Below are positions 35,314 to 43,817 of a stretch of 64,000 bases of DNA, one piece after another. Source of the DNA: AC-32 sp963766375 (GTDB taxonomy: Bacteria > Actinomycetota > Thermoleophilia > Gaiellales > Gaiellaceae). Position 1 is the first letter of the stretch. Each line of letters begins with the position of its first letter. The translations under genes were made by a program, and so were the position numbers. The notes below the pieces were generated by a model that saw only the letters and a list, made by a program, of their open reading frames with translations, had not been told where the DNA came from and searched no databases. The DNA is taken from contig CAVXZG010000015.1 of assembly GCA_963766375.1 (NCBI GenBank), positions 119,533 to 183,532 on the forward strand. Direction: 5' to 3'.

Positions 35314-37787
35314 GCGAGACGACGACAGTCACCGAGCCGATCGTCGTCGAGGAGGGCGAGACCCGGCCCGGGTTCGCCGGCCAGAACGTCCCGCGCAAGG
35401 AGGACAAACGCCTCGTCCAGGGCGAGGGCGTCTTCTTCGACGACGTCAAGCGACACAACATGGGGTACGTCCACTTCGTGCGGTCGCCGTACGCGCACGC
35501 CAAGATCCGCTCGGTCGACGTCTCGAAGGCACTCGAGCACCCCGGCGTCTTCGGGACGATGACGGGCGACGAGGTTGCGCTCCTGACCGACCCGTTCTTC
35601 CAGATCTCGTCGCCGCCGGGCGCGCACCTGAAGGACTTCTGCCTCGCGGTCGGCAAGGCCCGCTTCGTCGGCGAGCCGGTGGCGGCGGTCGTGGCCAGCA
35701 CCCGGGAGATCGCCAGGGACGCGTCCGAGCTCGTCGAGGTGGACTACGAGCCGCTGCCGGTGATCACCGATGCGCGGGAGGCTCTCGGCGAGGACGCGCC
35801 GGTCCTCCACGACGACGCCGGCACGAACCTCACGTGGGAGGGCGTCTACGAGTGGGGCGACCTCGACCAGGCCTTCGCCGAGGCCGATCGTGTCGTGAAG
35901 ATCTCGGAGCTCCACTTCCACCGCTTCAACTCGACGCCGCTCGAGTGCAACGGCGCGCTGGTCGAGTTCAACCGCGGCACGGGGCAGTGGACGATCATCA
36001 CGAACAACCAGTTCCCCGGGTTCGCGGCGATCATGATGGGGCCGGCGATGCGGGTGGGGCTGGACAAGCTCCGCTTCGTCACCCAGGACATCGGCGGCGG
36101 CTTCGGCAACAAGATCACCTCGCACCCACAGCTCGTCGCCTGCTGCCTGCTTGCCCGAAAGCTCAAGCGCCCGGTCCAGTGGACCGAGTGGCGCACCGAC
36201 TTCCACCTCTCGATGTCGCACGGAAACGAACGCTGGTTCCGGGACACGGAGGTCGCGGTCAAGGAGGACGGCACCCTCCTCGGCTTCCGCACGACGGCGC
36301 TCGACGACGCGGGCGCCTGGTTGCGCTACGAGCCGCTCGGCGGCGTCATCTGGGCGCAGGTCACGCCCGGGATGTACCGCTGGCGGCACATCCGGCTCGA
36401 CTTCAAGCAGGTCGTGACGAACAAGGCGCCGGCCTCGCCCAACCGGGGTTACTCGCGCATGCAGCACCTCTGGTTCACGGAGCGGATCATCGACATCGTG
36501 GCCCACGAGCTGGGGCTCGACCCGGTCGAGGTGCGTAAGCGCAACTACATCAAGGCCGAGGAGATGCCCTACGAGACCCCGAACGGCTGCATCTACGACT
36601 CTGGCGACTACTCGAAGATGCTCGACGTCGCGCTCGACCTGATCGGCTACGGCGAGCTCGACGCCAAGCGTGCCGACGCCGAGAGCCGCGGCAGGCTGCT
36701 CGGCCTCGGGATCGGCTCGACGCTCGACTCCGGCACGAACAACTTCGGCCAGTCGCGGCTGATCAACCCGGAGCTGCAGTTCTCGGGCAACAACGAGGTT
36801 GCGACGGTGAAGCTCGACATCTTCGGCGAGATCGTGGTCACGCTCGGCACGACCCCGCAGGGGCAGAGCCACGAGACGACGGCCTCGCAGGTGGTCGCGG
36901 ACATCCTCGGCTGCTCGATCGACGACGTGAACGTGCGCGCCGGCCACGACTCCTACTGGAACTCGCACGCGGGCTTCTCGGGCACCTACGCGAGCCAGTT
37001 CGCGGTCACGGGTCTGGGAGCGGTCAAGGGCGCGACCGACATGCTCGCGGCCGAGATGCGCAAGCTCGCCTCCGTCGTCCTCGGCTGCGCGCCGGAGGAC
37101 ATCGAGCTGGCCGAGGGCTTCGCTCGGATGAAGGCCAACCCGGAGGCGGCGCTGCCGTTCATGGCGCTCGGCGCGATCATCAACGCCAACAACGCGGGAC
37201 TCCCCGAGGATCTCGACGTCACGCTCAACTGTCGCTACGTCTACCGGCCGCCGTTCGACCCGCCGGATGTCGAGCGCAAGTTCGGCAACCTGACGCTCAC
37301 CTACGCGGCGCAGATCCACGCGGCCGTCGTCGAGATCGATCCCGAGACGGGGGTCTACGAGGTGGTCGACTACGCGGCCGTGGACGACTGCGGCAAGCGG
37401 ATCAACCCGCAGGTGGTCGAGGGCCAGGTGATGGGCGCGACCGCGCAGGCGCTCGGCGCGGCGACGCACGAGACCTTCACCTACGACGAGGACGGGAACC
37501 TGCTGACGCCCAACTTCTACGACTACCACGTGCCCCACGCGCTCGACATGCCGCCGCTCGCGACGGGCAATATCGAGAGCCCCTCGCCGTTCACGTCGAT
37601 GGGCACCAAGGGCATGGGCGAGGGCGGCGGCGCCGGCATCCACGCGGTCTGCGCAGCACTGCAGGACGCGCTCAGGTCGCGCGGCAAGCCGATCGTCTAC
37701 GACAGCTGCAATCCCTACCACCGCGTCTGGGAGCTGCTCTCCGATCCCGAGGCCAGCCGGCAGCGGGTCAGCGTGGAGGCCGGGTGA
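35310..37787 (+). CDS. Molybdenum hydroxylase large subunit, xanthine dehydrogenase family, non-canonical active-site motif
   Basis: This 825-residue subunit starts at the GTG at 35310. Residues about 25–150 are the aldehyde-oxidase/XDH hammerhead domain (NVPRKEDKRLVQGEG, KARFVGEPVAAVVAS). The rest is the molybdopterin-cytosine-dinucleotide domain, with QDIGGGFGNKI, TPQGQSHETTASQ and the catalytic Glu in KGMGEGGGAGIHAV (about residue 770). The loop that reads AYxCSFR in aerobic CO dehydrogenase and AYRGAGR in form II reads SPNRGYSRMQ here (about 376–385). It is therefore not a CO dehydrogenase. The substrate is probably a heterocycle, aldehyde or other CH-acidic compound. Confidence 0.9.
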   Translation: MSETTTVTEPIVVEEGETRPGFAGQNVPRKEDKRLVQGEGVFFDDVKRHNMGYVHFVRSPYAHAKIRSVDVSKALEHPGVFGTMTGDEVALLTDPFFQISSPPGAHLKDFCLAVGKARFVGEPVAAVVASTREIARDASELVEVDYEPLPVITDAREALGEDAPVLHDDAGTNLTWEGVYEWGDLDQAFAEADRVVKISELHFHRFNSTPLECNGALVEFNRGTGQWTIITNNQFPGFAAIMMGPAMRVGLDKLRFVTQDIGGGFGNKITSHPQLVACCLLARKLKRPVQWTEWRTDFHLSMSHGNERWFRDTEVAVKEDGTLLGFRTTALDDAGAWLRYEPLGGVIWAQVTPGMYRWRHIRLDFKQVVTNKAPASPNRGYSRMQHLWFTERIIDIVAHELGLDPVEVRKRNYIKAEEMPYETPNGCIYDSGDYSKMLDVALDLIGYGELDAKRADAESRGRLLGLGIGSTLDSGTNNFGQSRLINPELQFSGNNEVATVKLDIFGEIVVTLGTTPQGQSHETTASQVVADILGCSIDDVNVRAGHDSYWNSHAGFSGTYASQFAVTGLGAVKGATDMLAAEMRKLASVVLGCAPEDIELAEGFARMKANPEAALPFMALGAIINANNAGLPEDLDVTLNCRYVYRPPFDPPDVERKFGNLTLTYAAQIHAAVVEIDPETGVYEVVDYAAVDDCGKRINPQVVEGQVMGATAQALGAATHETFTYDEDGNLLTPNFYDYHVPHALDMPPLATGNIESPSPFTSMGTKGMGEGGGAGIHAVCAALQDALRSRGKPIVYDSCNPYHRVWELLSDPEASRQRVSVEAG

Positions 37788-38254
37788 GGGTCGCCGGCGA
37801 GCGCGCCTTCACCGCGCCGCGGGAAGCCGTCTGGCGCGTGCTCAACGACCCGGCCTCGATGGCGGCGATGATGCCGGGCGTGGAGAGCTTCGACGTCCAG
37901 GACGACCGCCACTGGAAGGCCAACGTGAAGATCCCGCTCGGGCTCGGGGCGCTGGGGATGACGATGGACATGGAGAAGATCGAGGAGCGCGAGCCGGAGT
38001 TCGCCCGCCTGGCGATCAAGGGCAACGGCGTCGGCGCGATCCTGAGCATGAACACCGCGTTCAACCTGAGCGAGGAAGGCGGCGGGACGAAGATGGACTG
38101 GGAGGCGGAGGTGCGCATCGCCGGGCCCGTCGGCTCGATGGGCCAGCGCGTCCTCCAGCCGATCGTCAACCAGCAGGTTCAGCATGTCCTCGCCGCGCTC
38201 GAGGAGCAGGTGAGCAAGGCCCAGGACGGCGGCGCTCCGGTCGCCGGGGCCTAG
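37784..38254 (+). CDS. CoxG-like SRPBCC protein
   Basis: This 156-residue protein is the family length without the membrane tail. The SRPBCC/CoxG fold is clear: FTAPREAVWRVLNDPASMAAMMPGVE, KVKIPLG-like NVKIPLGLGALGMTM, GNGVGAILSMNTAFNLS and a C-terminal amphipathic helix QPIVNQQVQHVLAALEEQV. CoxG recruits CO dehydrogenase to the membrane and shuttles quinone. A matching role for this hydroxylase would let electrons reach the respiratory chain. GTG at 37784, overlapping the large-subunit stop by four bases. Confidence 0.85.
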   Translation: MRVAGERAFTAPREAVWRVLNDPASMAAMMPGVESFDVQDDRHWKANVKIPLGLGALGMTMDMEKIEEREPEFARLAIKGNGVGAILSMNTAFNLSEEGGGTKMDWEAEVRIAGPVGSMGQRVLQPIVNQQVQHVLAALEEQVSKAQDGGAPVAGA

Positions 38255-38257
38255 CTC

Positions 38258-39289
38258 GTGTCTCAGCCGTTTCGGATCGGGGTCATGCAGCTGACCATGG
38301 AGCCGCTCGACGAGATGGTCGCCTCGGCCCGCGCGATGGACGAGGCGGGATGGACACGATCTGGCTCGCCGAGGCCTACCCGTGGTGGCGCAAGCACGGG
38401 ATGGAGGCGCGGTCGTCCACGGTCACCTCCGCGGTGCTGGCGCGCGAGACGGAGCGCCTGACGATCGGCTGGGGGATCATCTCGCCGTTCACGCGCCATC
38501 CCGTCCAGGTGGCGATGGACGCGCGGGTGGTGCAGGAGACTGCGGGGCCCGGGACGCTTCCTGCTCGGCTTCGGGACCTCGAAGATCTTCCTCAACAACG
38601 CGCAGATGCAGACCAACAAGACGCTCGGACCGATGCGGGACGCCGTCGAGATCGTGCGCGGCGTGCTCGGCGGCAAGGCCTTCGAGTACACCGGCTCGAC
38701 CTGGAGCGCGTCCGTGCCGGCGCTCGACCCGGAGGCGGAGTCCCCGCGCGAGGTGCCGCCGGTCTACGTCGCCGCGACGGCGCCGAAGATGCAGGCGCTC
38801 GCGGGCGAGATCGGCGACGGCTGCCTGACGCCCTCGATCACGACGCCGGCGTTCGTCCGCTACACGCGCGAGAACGTTGCGAAGGACATCGACATCGGCT
38901 GCACGATCGTCGCCTCGATCCACGAGTCCGACCGCGACGCGGGCCGGGACGGCGCGCGCGAGATCGCCGGGATGTACCTCGCCAACAAGGTCCAGAACAT
39001 CCAGGGCTCCGCGGACACGCTGCTCGACCTGGCAGGCATCGAGCAGGACGAGATCCGGCCGGTCGCCGAGGCAATGGAGCGGGGCGGGCGGCTCGCGGCC
39101 AAGGCGGAAGTCACGGACGCGCTGCTCGACAAGTGCAAGCCGATCGCCGGCACGCCCGACGACTGCGTCGCGGCGATCGAGGAGTACAAGGAGGCCGGCT
39201 GCACCCACGTCATGCTCGAGCTCTGGGGCGACCGACGGCACGAGCAGATTCGGCTCTTCGGCGAGCGTGTCCTGCCGCACGTCCGGTGA
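38258..39289 (+). CDS. LLM-class flavin-dependent oxidoreductase, frameshifted
   Basis: A bacterial luciferase-like TIM barrel of about 340 residues: PFRIGVMQLTMEPLDEM, TIWLAEAYPWWRKHGMEA, GWGIISPFTRHPVQVAMDAR, then RFLLGFGTSKIFLNNAQMQ and VYVAATAPKMQALAGEIGDG. These are F420- or FMN-dependent. Many actinobacterial members, such as methylenetetrahydromethanopterin reductase relatives, use F420. Breaks lie near 38345 (one G missing) and near 38550. The main frame resumes by 38560 and runs to the TGA at 39287–39289. It follows coxG by three bases and overlaps the M20 gene. Confidence 0.82.
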
Positions 39290-40516
39290 GCGCGCTGGCC
39301 GATCAACCGCGACCGGCTCGTCGAGTGGGCGAGCAAGGCGATCTCGATCCCGAGCTTCACGGGCAGCGAGGAGGAGATGGCGCGGTTCGTCGAGCAGACC
39401 TTCGAGGAGCTAGGCCTACGGGTGCAGTGGCAGCAAGTCGAGGAGGGGCGGGCGAACGTGCTCGGGACGCTCAGCGGGGCGGGCGGCGGGCCGGCGCTGA
39501 TGTTCAACGGGCACATGGACACCTCGTACTCGGGCCGCGAGCCTTGGCTCGCGCACGTGCCGGGGTTCCAGCCGGAGCCGTTCGTCCGGGAGGGCCGGCT
39601 CTACGGGCTAGGGATCTCGAACATGAAGGGCGCACTGGCCTGCTACGTCGAGGCGGTGCGCGCGCTTGTGGATGCGGGCGTGCGGCTGCAGGGCGATTTA
39701 CTCGTCGCGGCGGTTTGCGGCGAGATCGAGAAGGCGCAGTACGGCGAGGCGCAGGGCGCCGAGTACCGCGGCTACGCGAGCGGCACTCGCCACCTCGTGA
39801 CGCATGGCGGGCTCGCCGACATGTGCGTCCTCGGGGAGCCGACCGAGGAGAAGGTCGTTCTGGGCCACTTCGGCTCGCTTTGGCTCCGGATCTCGACGGA
39901 GGGCAACTTCATCCATACGGCCTTCAGCGAGGGCAAGCGCGACCAGAACTCGATCCTGCGCATGCGCGAAGTGCTGGACGCGGTGCTCGAGTGGATCCCT
40001 TCCTGGGAGGACGATCACGAGAACTCGTACCGCGGCGCGAAGGCGATCGTCAACGTCGGCGCGCTGCAGGGCGGCTTCGGCTGGCGGGTTTCACGCACGC
40101 CGCATCGCACGGATCTCTTCCTCGACGTGCGCGTGCCGCCGACGAAACCGATGCCGGTGGCGCGGCGCGAGGTGCTCGAGATGGTTCGCGGCCTCGCCGA
40201 GCGGTTTCCCGAGTACGGCGTCGAGGGCGACGTCTACGTGACGGCCCCGGGTGCTGAGATCGCGGAAGATCATCCGCTCGTGGCGGCGATCGACGAGAGC
40301 CACGCGGAGGTGTTCGGCTCTCCGCCGGAGCGCGACGTGACGCGCTGGTTCTCCGACGCGTCGGCGCTGACGCGCTACGGCGTGCCGACGGTCAACTACG
40401 GCACCTCCACCGGGCTGCTGGACACCGAGTACGGCGAGAACCTGGAGATCGAGGGGCTCGTGCGGATGGCGAACGTGTACGCGCTCGTCGCGCAACGGGT
40501 CTGCGGGGTCGTGTGA
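39286..40516 (+). CDS. M20 family metallohydrolase (ArgE/DapE-like), frameshift near the start
   Basis: About 410 residues. Metal-site motifs are MFNGHMDTSYSG (first His and Asp), GISNMKGALACYV, the catalytic Glu in AAVCGEIEK, the ligand Glu in VLGEPTEEKVV, and a dimerisation lid. The N-terminal helix NRDRLVEWASKAISIPSFTG lies upstream of the first in-frame ATG (39377). The likely start is the GTG at 39286, which overlaps the LLM stop and is out of frame by one near 39302. The C-terminus is complete. M20 enzymes hydrolyse N-acyl amino acids, peptides or carbamoyl compounds. In this operon an amide intermediate is likely. Confidence 0.85.
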
Positions 40517-41382
40517 AGCTCGTCACCTTCGACGACGGGCTCGTCGGCGAGCTGCGCGGCGACCGGGTCGTCGAGCTCGACGTGCCCTCGATGCGCGAGT
40601 ACTTCGAGCGCGGGGAGGTGCCGCGGGCGACCGGGCACGAGTTGGCGCTCGAGGACGTGCGGTTGCGGGCCCCGATCGTGCCGAAGAAGTTCTTCCACAC
40701 GGCCGGCAACTTCCGCGAGCACGAGGACGAGTCGAAGAACGTCGACTGGTCGCACGAGATCGCGCCGTGGATCGTCTTCTTCCAGAACGTGGACGCGATC
40801 GTCGGGCCGGACGACCCCGTGATCTACCCGGAGCACCTGACCGAGGAGCTCGACTACGAGCTGGAGCTCGCCGTCGTGATCCGGAAAGCGGGGAAGTGGT
40901 TCTCCCCGGAGGAGGCAGTCGACTACATCGGCGGCTACGTGATCTTCAACGACATCACCGCTCGCGACATCCAGCGGCGGGAGATGCGCTCGGGCGTTTT
41001 CTCGTTCTGCAAGGCGATCGACACGTTCTGCCCACTCGGGCCGTGGATCGTGACGCCGGACGAGATTCCGAACCCGCACGACCTGGCGATGGAGCTGCGC
41101 GTGAACGGCGAGGCTCGCCAGGTATCGCACTCGAAGAACATGTCGGTGACGATCCCCGAGATCCTCAGCCACTACTCCGCGCTCGGCTACTCGGCCGGCG
41201 ACGTGGTCTCGACCGGCACTGTGAGCGGCGTCGCGGGCTTCAGCGACGACCCTGCGTCGCTCTACCTCAAGCCCGGCGACGTGATGGAGGCGGAGATCGA
41301 GCGGATCGGCGTGCTGCGCAACCCCGTCGTCTCGTGGCAGGAGGCGCACGGCGAGCCACCCCCCGAGCGCGTCCGGTGGTAA
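40513..41382 (+). CDS. Fumarylacetoacetate hydrolase family protein
   Basis: This 289-residue protein has the FAH C-terminal fold: KKFFHTAGNFREHEDESKN, the metal-binding EELDYELELAVVIRKAGKWF and FNDITARDIQRREMRSG, then STGTVSGVAGF. Members act as hydratases, decarboxylases or C–C hydrolases on dicarboxylates from aromatic and heterocyclic catabolism. An unusual feature is the long aromatic segment DWSHEIAPWIVFFQNVDAIV ahead of the metal site. It is the last gene before a strong terminator and overlaps the M20 gene by four bases. Confidence 0.9.
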   Translation: MKLVTFDDGLVGELRGDRVVELDVPSMREYFERGEVPRATGHELALEDVRLRAPIVPKKFFHTAGNFREHEDESKNVDWSHEIAPWIVFFQNVDAIVGPDDPVIYPEHLTEELDYELELAVVIRKAGKWFSPEEAVDYIGGYVIFNDITARDIQRREMRSGVFSFCKAIDTFCPLGPWIVTPDEIPNPHDLAMELRVNGEARQVSHSKNMSVTIPEILSHYSALGYSAGDVVSTGTVSGVAGFSDDPASLYLKPGDVMEAEIERIGVLRNPVVSWQEAHGEPPPERVRW

Positions 41383-41408
41383 CCGCCTCGCGCCGCAGCC
41401 ACCCCACA

Positions 41409-41430
41409 CCCCCACCCTGGGTGGGGCTTT
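41409..41430 (+). terminator. Intrinsic terminator closing the molybdenum hydroxylase operon
   Basis: CCCCACC-ctg-GGTGGGG is followed by CTTTT. It lies 27 bases after the FAH stop and 85 bases before the next gene. It ends the transcript that begins upstream of the FAD subunit. Confidence 0.75.
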
Positions 41431-41514
41431 TCGACCCGCCTCCCTCGCGGTCGACGGTACCCGACCGACGCGCACGTGTCTGTGAACTGACTGCGCCGGG
41501 ACCGTGACGATCTC

Positions 41515-42672
41515 GTGAGCTGGCCCCGCGACGACGCGAAGCTCGACCGGGTGCGCGGGCTGATGGCGGAGGAAGAACTCGACGCGCTCGTCGTCCGCGC
41601 GCCCGACAACGTGCTCTACCTGACGAACTTCTGGGGGATGAAGGGCTATGAGGCCGTCGTCTTTCCCCGCGAGGGCGAGCCGGTGCTGATCTGCCTCGAG
41701 GCCTCCGCCGAGGACGCGACGCGCGACGCCTGGACGGACGACGTCCGCTTCCTGCGCGGCTACGCCGACGACGATCCGCGGCCTCCCACTGCCCGTACGC
41801 TCGAGCTGGCGCAGGCGGCGACCGGCGAGCACGGCCGCGTAGGGCTCGAGCTCTCCCTCGGCACGCAGGCCTCAGACCGCATGGTCGGCGAGCCCACGAC
41901 CTTCACCGCCGCCTGGTTCGCCGGCTTCGGCGACGCCACCGACGCAACTCCGCTCCTCGCGCGCGCGCGCGCGAACAAGACGGAGCAGGAGCTCGAGCGG
42001 ATGCGGCTCGCGAACGAGATCGCCGCTGCCGCGATGGAGTACTGCCGTGAGCACCTCCGCCCGGGCATGAAGGAGTCCGAGGCCGGCGCGATGTGGAACG
42101 GCTTCGTCCACGGCGCGGGCACCGGCTGGAACGGCCAGGTCGAGCTCGCGCTCGGCTTCTCGCTCGTCTGGTCGGGCCCGGGGATCAAGACGTTCACGGC
42201 AACCGGCGACCGGCCCGTGCAGGAAGACGAGCCGACGCTCTTCGAGATCTGGGTCTGCGCGGACGGCTACTGGTGCGACCACACGAAGAACCTCTGCCCG
42301 GGCGAGCTGCGCTCCGAGTACGTCGGGCTCGAGCGGCAGCTACTCGGGGTCTACGAGCGGGCGATCGAGCACTGTCGGCCGGGCGCCTCTCTCGCCGAGC
42401 TCGACCGGCTCGTGCGCGAGGGCATCGCCGAGGTGGGCTACCCGGGCCAACCGAGCCACCCGGTCTGCCACGGCGTCGGCGCGCGAGCGCACGAGCCGCC
42501 CTACGCTCACCAGGCCGGCAGCGGCACGATCGAGGAGGGCATGGTGCTGGCGATCGAGCCCGGGATCTACTGGGACGGCGGCGGCGGTCTTCGCGTCGAG
42601 GACAACTTCCTCGTCACCGCTGACGGCGCCGAGAAGCTCTCGTCCTTTCCCGACGGGGTGGTATGCGGATGA
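41515..42672 (+). CDS. M24 family (Xaa-Pro peptidase-like) protein, first metal Asp replaced
   Basis: This 385-residue protein has a creatinase N-terminal domain (residues 1–150, DALVVRAPDNVLYLTNFWGM) and a pita-bread catalytic domain. Of the five usual metal ligands, the first Asp site reads LFEIWVCADGYW (Glu in place of Asp). The second Asp (WCDHTKN), the His (CHGVGARAHEPPY), Glu (AIEPGIY) and Glu (VEDNFLV) are present. Whether metal binding survives is unclear. GTG at 41515. The stop overlaps the start of the lyase-like gene. Confidence 0.85.
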   Translation: MSWPRDDAKLDRVRGLMAEEELDALVVRAPDNVLYLTNFWGMKGYEAVVFPREGEPVLICLEASAEDATRDAWTDDVRFLRGYADDDPRPPTARTLELAQAATGEHGRVGLELSLGTQASDRMVGEPTTFTAAWFAGFGDATDATPLLARARANKTEQELERMRLANEIAAAAMEYCREHLRPGMKESEAGAMWNGFVHGAGTGWNGQVELALGFSLVWSGPGIKTFTATGDRPVQEDEPTLFEIWVCADGYWCDHTKNLCPGELRSEYVGLERQLLGVYERAIEHCRPGASLAELDRLVREGIAEVGYPGQPSHPVCHGVGARAHEPPYAHQAGSGTIEEGMVLAIEPGIYWDGGGGLRVEDNFLVTADGAEKLSSFPDGVVCG

Positions 42673-43817
42673 TCTGGACGGGCGAGCTCAACGACTCGTA
42701 TCGGATCGGTGGGCGGGTAGGCCTCTACGACACGACGCTGCGCGACGGAGAGCAGACCGTCGGCGTCGTGCTAGATCCCGAGCAGAAGCTCGAGATTGCA
42801 CGCCTGCTCGACGACCTCGGAATCGATCGGATCGAGGCCGGCTTCCCACGCGTCTCGCAGGACGACTGGGACGCCGTCCGGCTGATCTCCGACGCAGGCT
42901 TGCGCGCCGAGATCTGGGGTTTCTCGCGGGCCGTGCCGGCCGATCTCGAGGCGCTCGTGGAGCTCGGCGTCGGCCACTCGGTGATCGAGTCGCCGATCTC
43001 GGATCTCAAGCTTGACGCGATCGGCGTCTCCCGCGAGAAGATGCTCGGACGGATCACCGACGCGATGCGCTTCGCCGCCGGCAACGGGATCCACGCCGCG
43101 TTCTTCGGCGTCGACTCGACGCGGGCCGACCCCGCGTTCTACGAGCAGGTCTACCGGGGTGCGGTCGAGGCAGGAGCCAGGGAGGTCGCCGTCGTCGACA
43201 CGATCGGGATCGCCTCGCCCGAGGCGGTTGCCGACCTCGTGGAGCGCACCGTCGACTGGGTCGGGCCGGAGATCCCTGTGCACTTCCACGGCCACAACGA
43301 CTTCGGCCTCGCAACCGCCGCCGCGGTCGCCGCCGTCCGAGCGGGAGCGCGCTGGGTGCACGGCACGATCAACGGCATGGGCGAGCGCGCCGGCAACGCG
43401 AACCTGGGTGAGGTCGCGCTGACGTTGCGCGCGCTCTACGGCGTCGAGTCGAACCTTCGGCTCGACAAGATCCGCGAGGTCTCCGAGCGCGTCCGCGAGC
43501 TCTCGGGCTACGCGCTCGAGCCGTGGAAGCCGGTCACCGGCGAGACGCTCTTCCGCCGCGAGAGCGGCGCCGTTGCGAGCCAGTTCCACGACCCGCCCTC
43601 GATCGAGCCGTACTCCTCCGAGCTCGTGCACGCGGAGCGCGGGGTCGTGCTCGGCAAGAAGAGCGGGCTCGACTCGATCCGGATCAAGGCCGAAGAGCTC
43701 GGGCTCGACGTTCCCGAGGAGCGGCGCGCGGAGGTCCTCGCGAGGGTCAAGGAGCTCGGCACCCGCAAGCGTGGGCTCGTCAGCGACGAGGAGTTCCGTG
43801 AGCTCGCCGGCAGCTGA
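42663..43817 (+). CDS. DRE-TIM metallolyase family enzyme (homocitrate/isopropylmalate synthase-like)
   Basis: This 384-residue protein has the TIM-barrel lyase core: GLYDTTLRDGEQTVGV (DRE motif), RIEAGFPRVSQDDWDAV, FHGHNDFGLATAAAV (HxH metal ligands) and HGTINGMGERAGNANLGE. A C-terminal helical region with GKKSGLDSIRIKAEELG is as in homocitrate synthases and homologues. It would condense or cleave a 2-oxoacid and an acyl-CoA. It lacks the leucine-binding regulatory domain. The neighbours are catabolic, so a lyase or a branch-specific synthase is equally possible. Confidence 0.88.
   Translation: MRMIWTGELNDSYRIGGRVGLYDTTLRDGEQTVGVVLDPEQKLEIARLLDDLGIDRIEAGFPRVSQDDWDAVRLISDAGLRAEIWGFSRAVPADLEALVELGVGHSVIESPISDLKLDAIGVSREKMLGRITDAMRFAAGNGIHAAFFGVDSTRADPAFYEQVYRGAVEAGAREVAVVDTIGIASPEAVADLVERTVDWVGPEIPVHFHGHNDFGLATAAAVAAVRAGARWVHGTINGMGERAGNANLGEVALTLRALYGVESNLRLDKIREVSERVRELSGYALEPWKPVTGETLFRRESGAVASQFHDPPSIEPYSSELVHAERGVVLGKKSGLDSIRIKAEELGLDVPEERRAEVLARVKELGTRKRGLVSDEEFRELAGS

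Noticed and set aside
35256..37721. An 821-codon open frame antisense to the molybdenum hydroxylase large subunit
   Set aside because: It mirrors the codon bias of the real gene at high GC, has low-complexity Arg/Val/Asp composition and no domain motif. The sense strand has complete conserved motifs.
35310..37787. Aerobic carbon monoxide dehydrogenase (form I CoxL)
   Set aside because: The diagnostic AYxCSFR loop is absent (SPNRGYSRMQ), and the coxDEF maturation genes expected nearby are missing.
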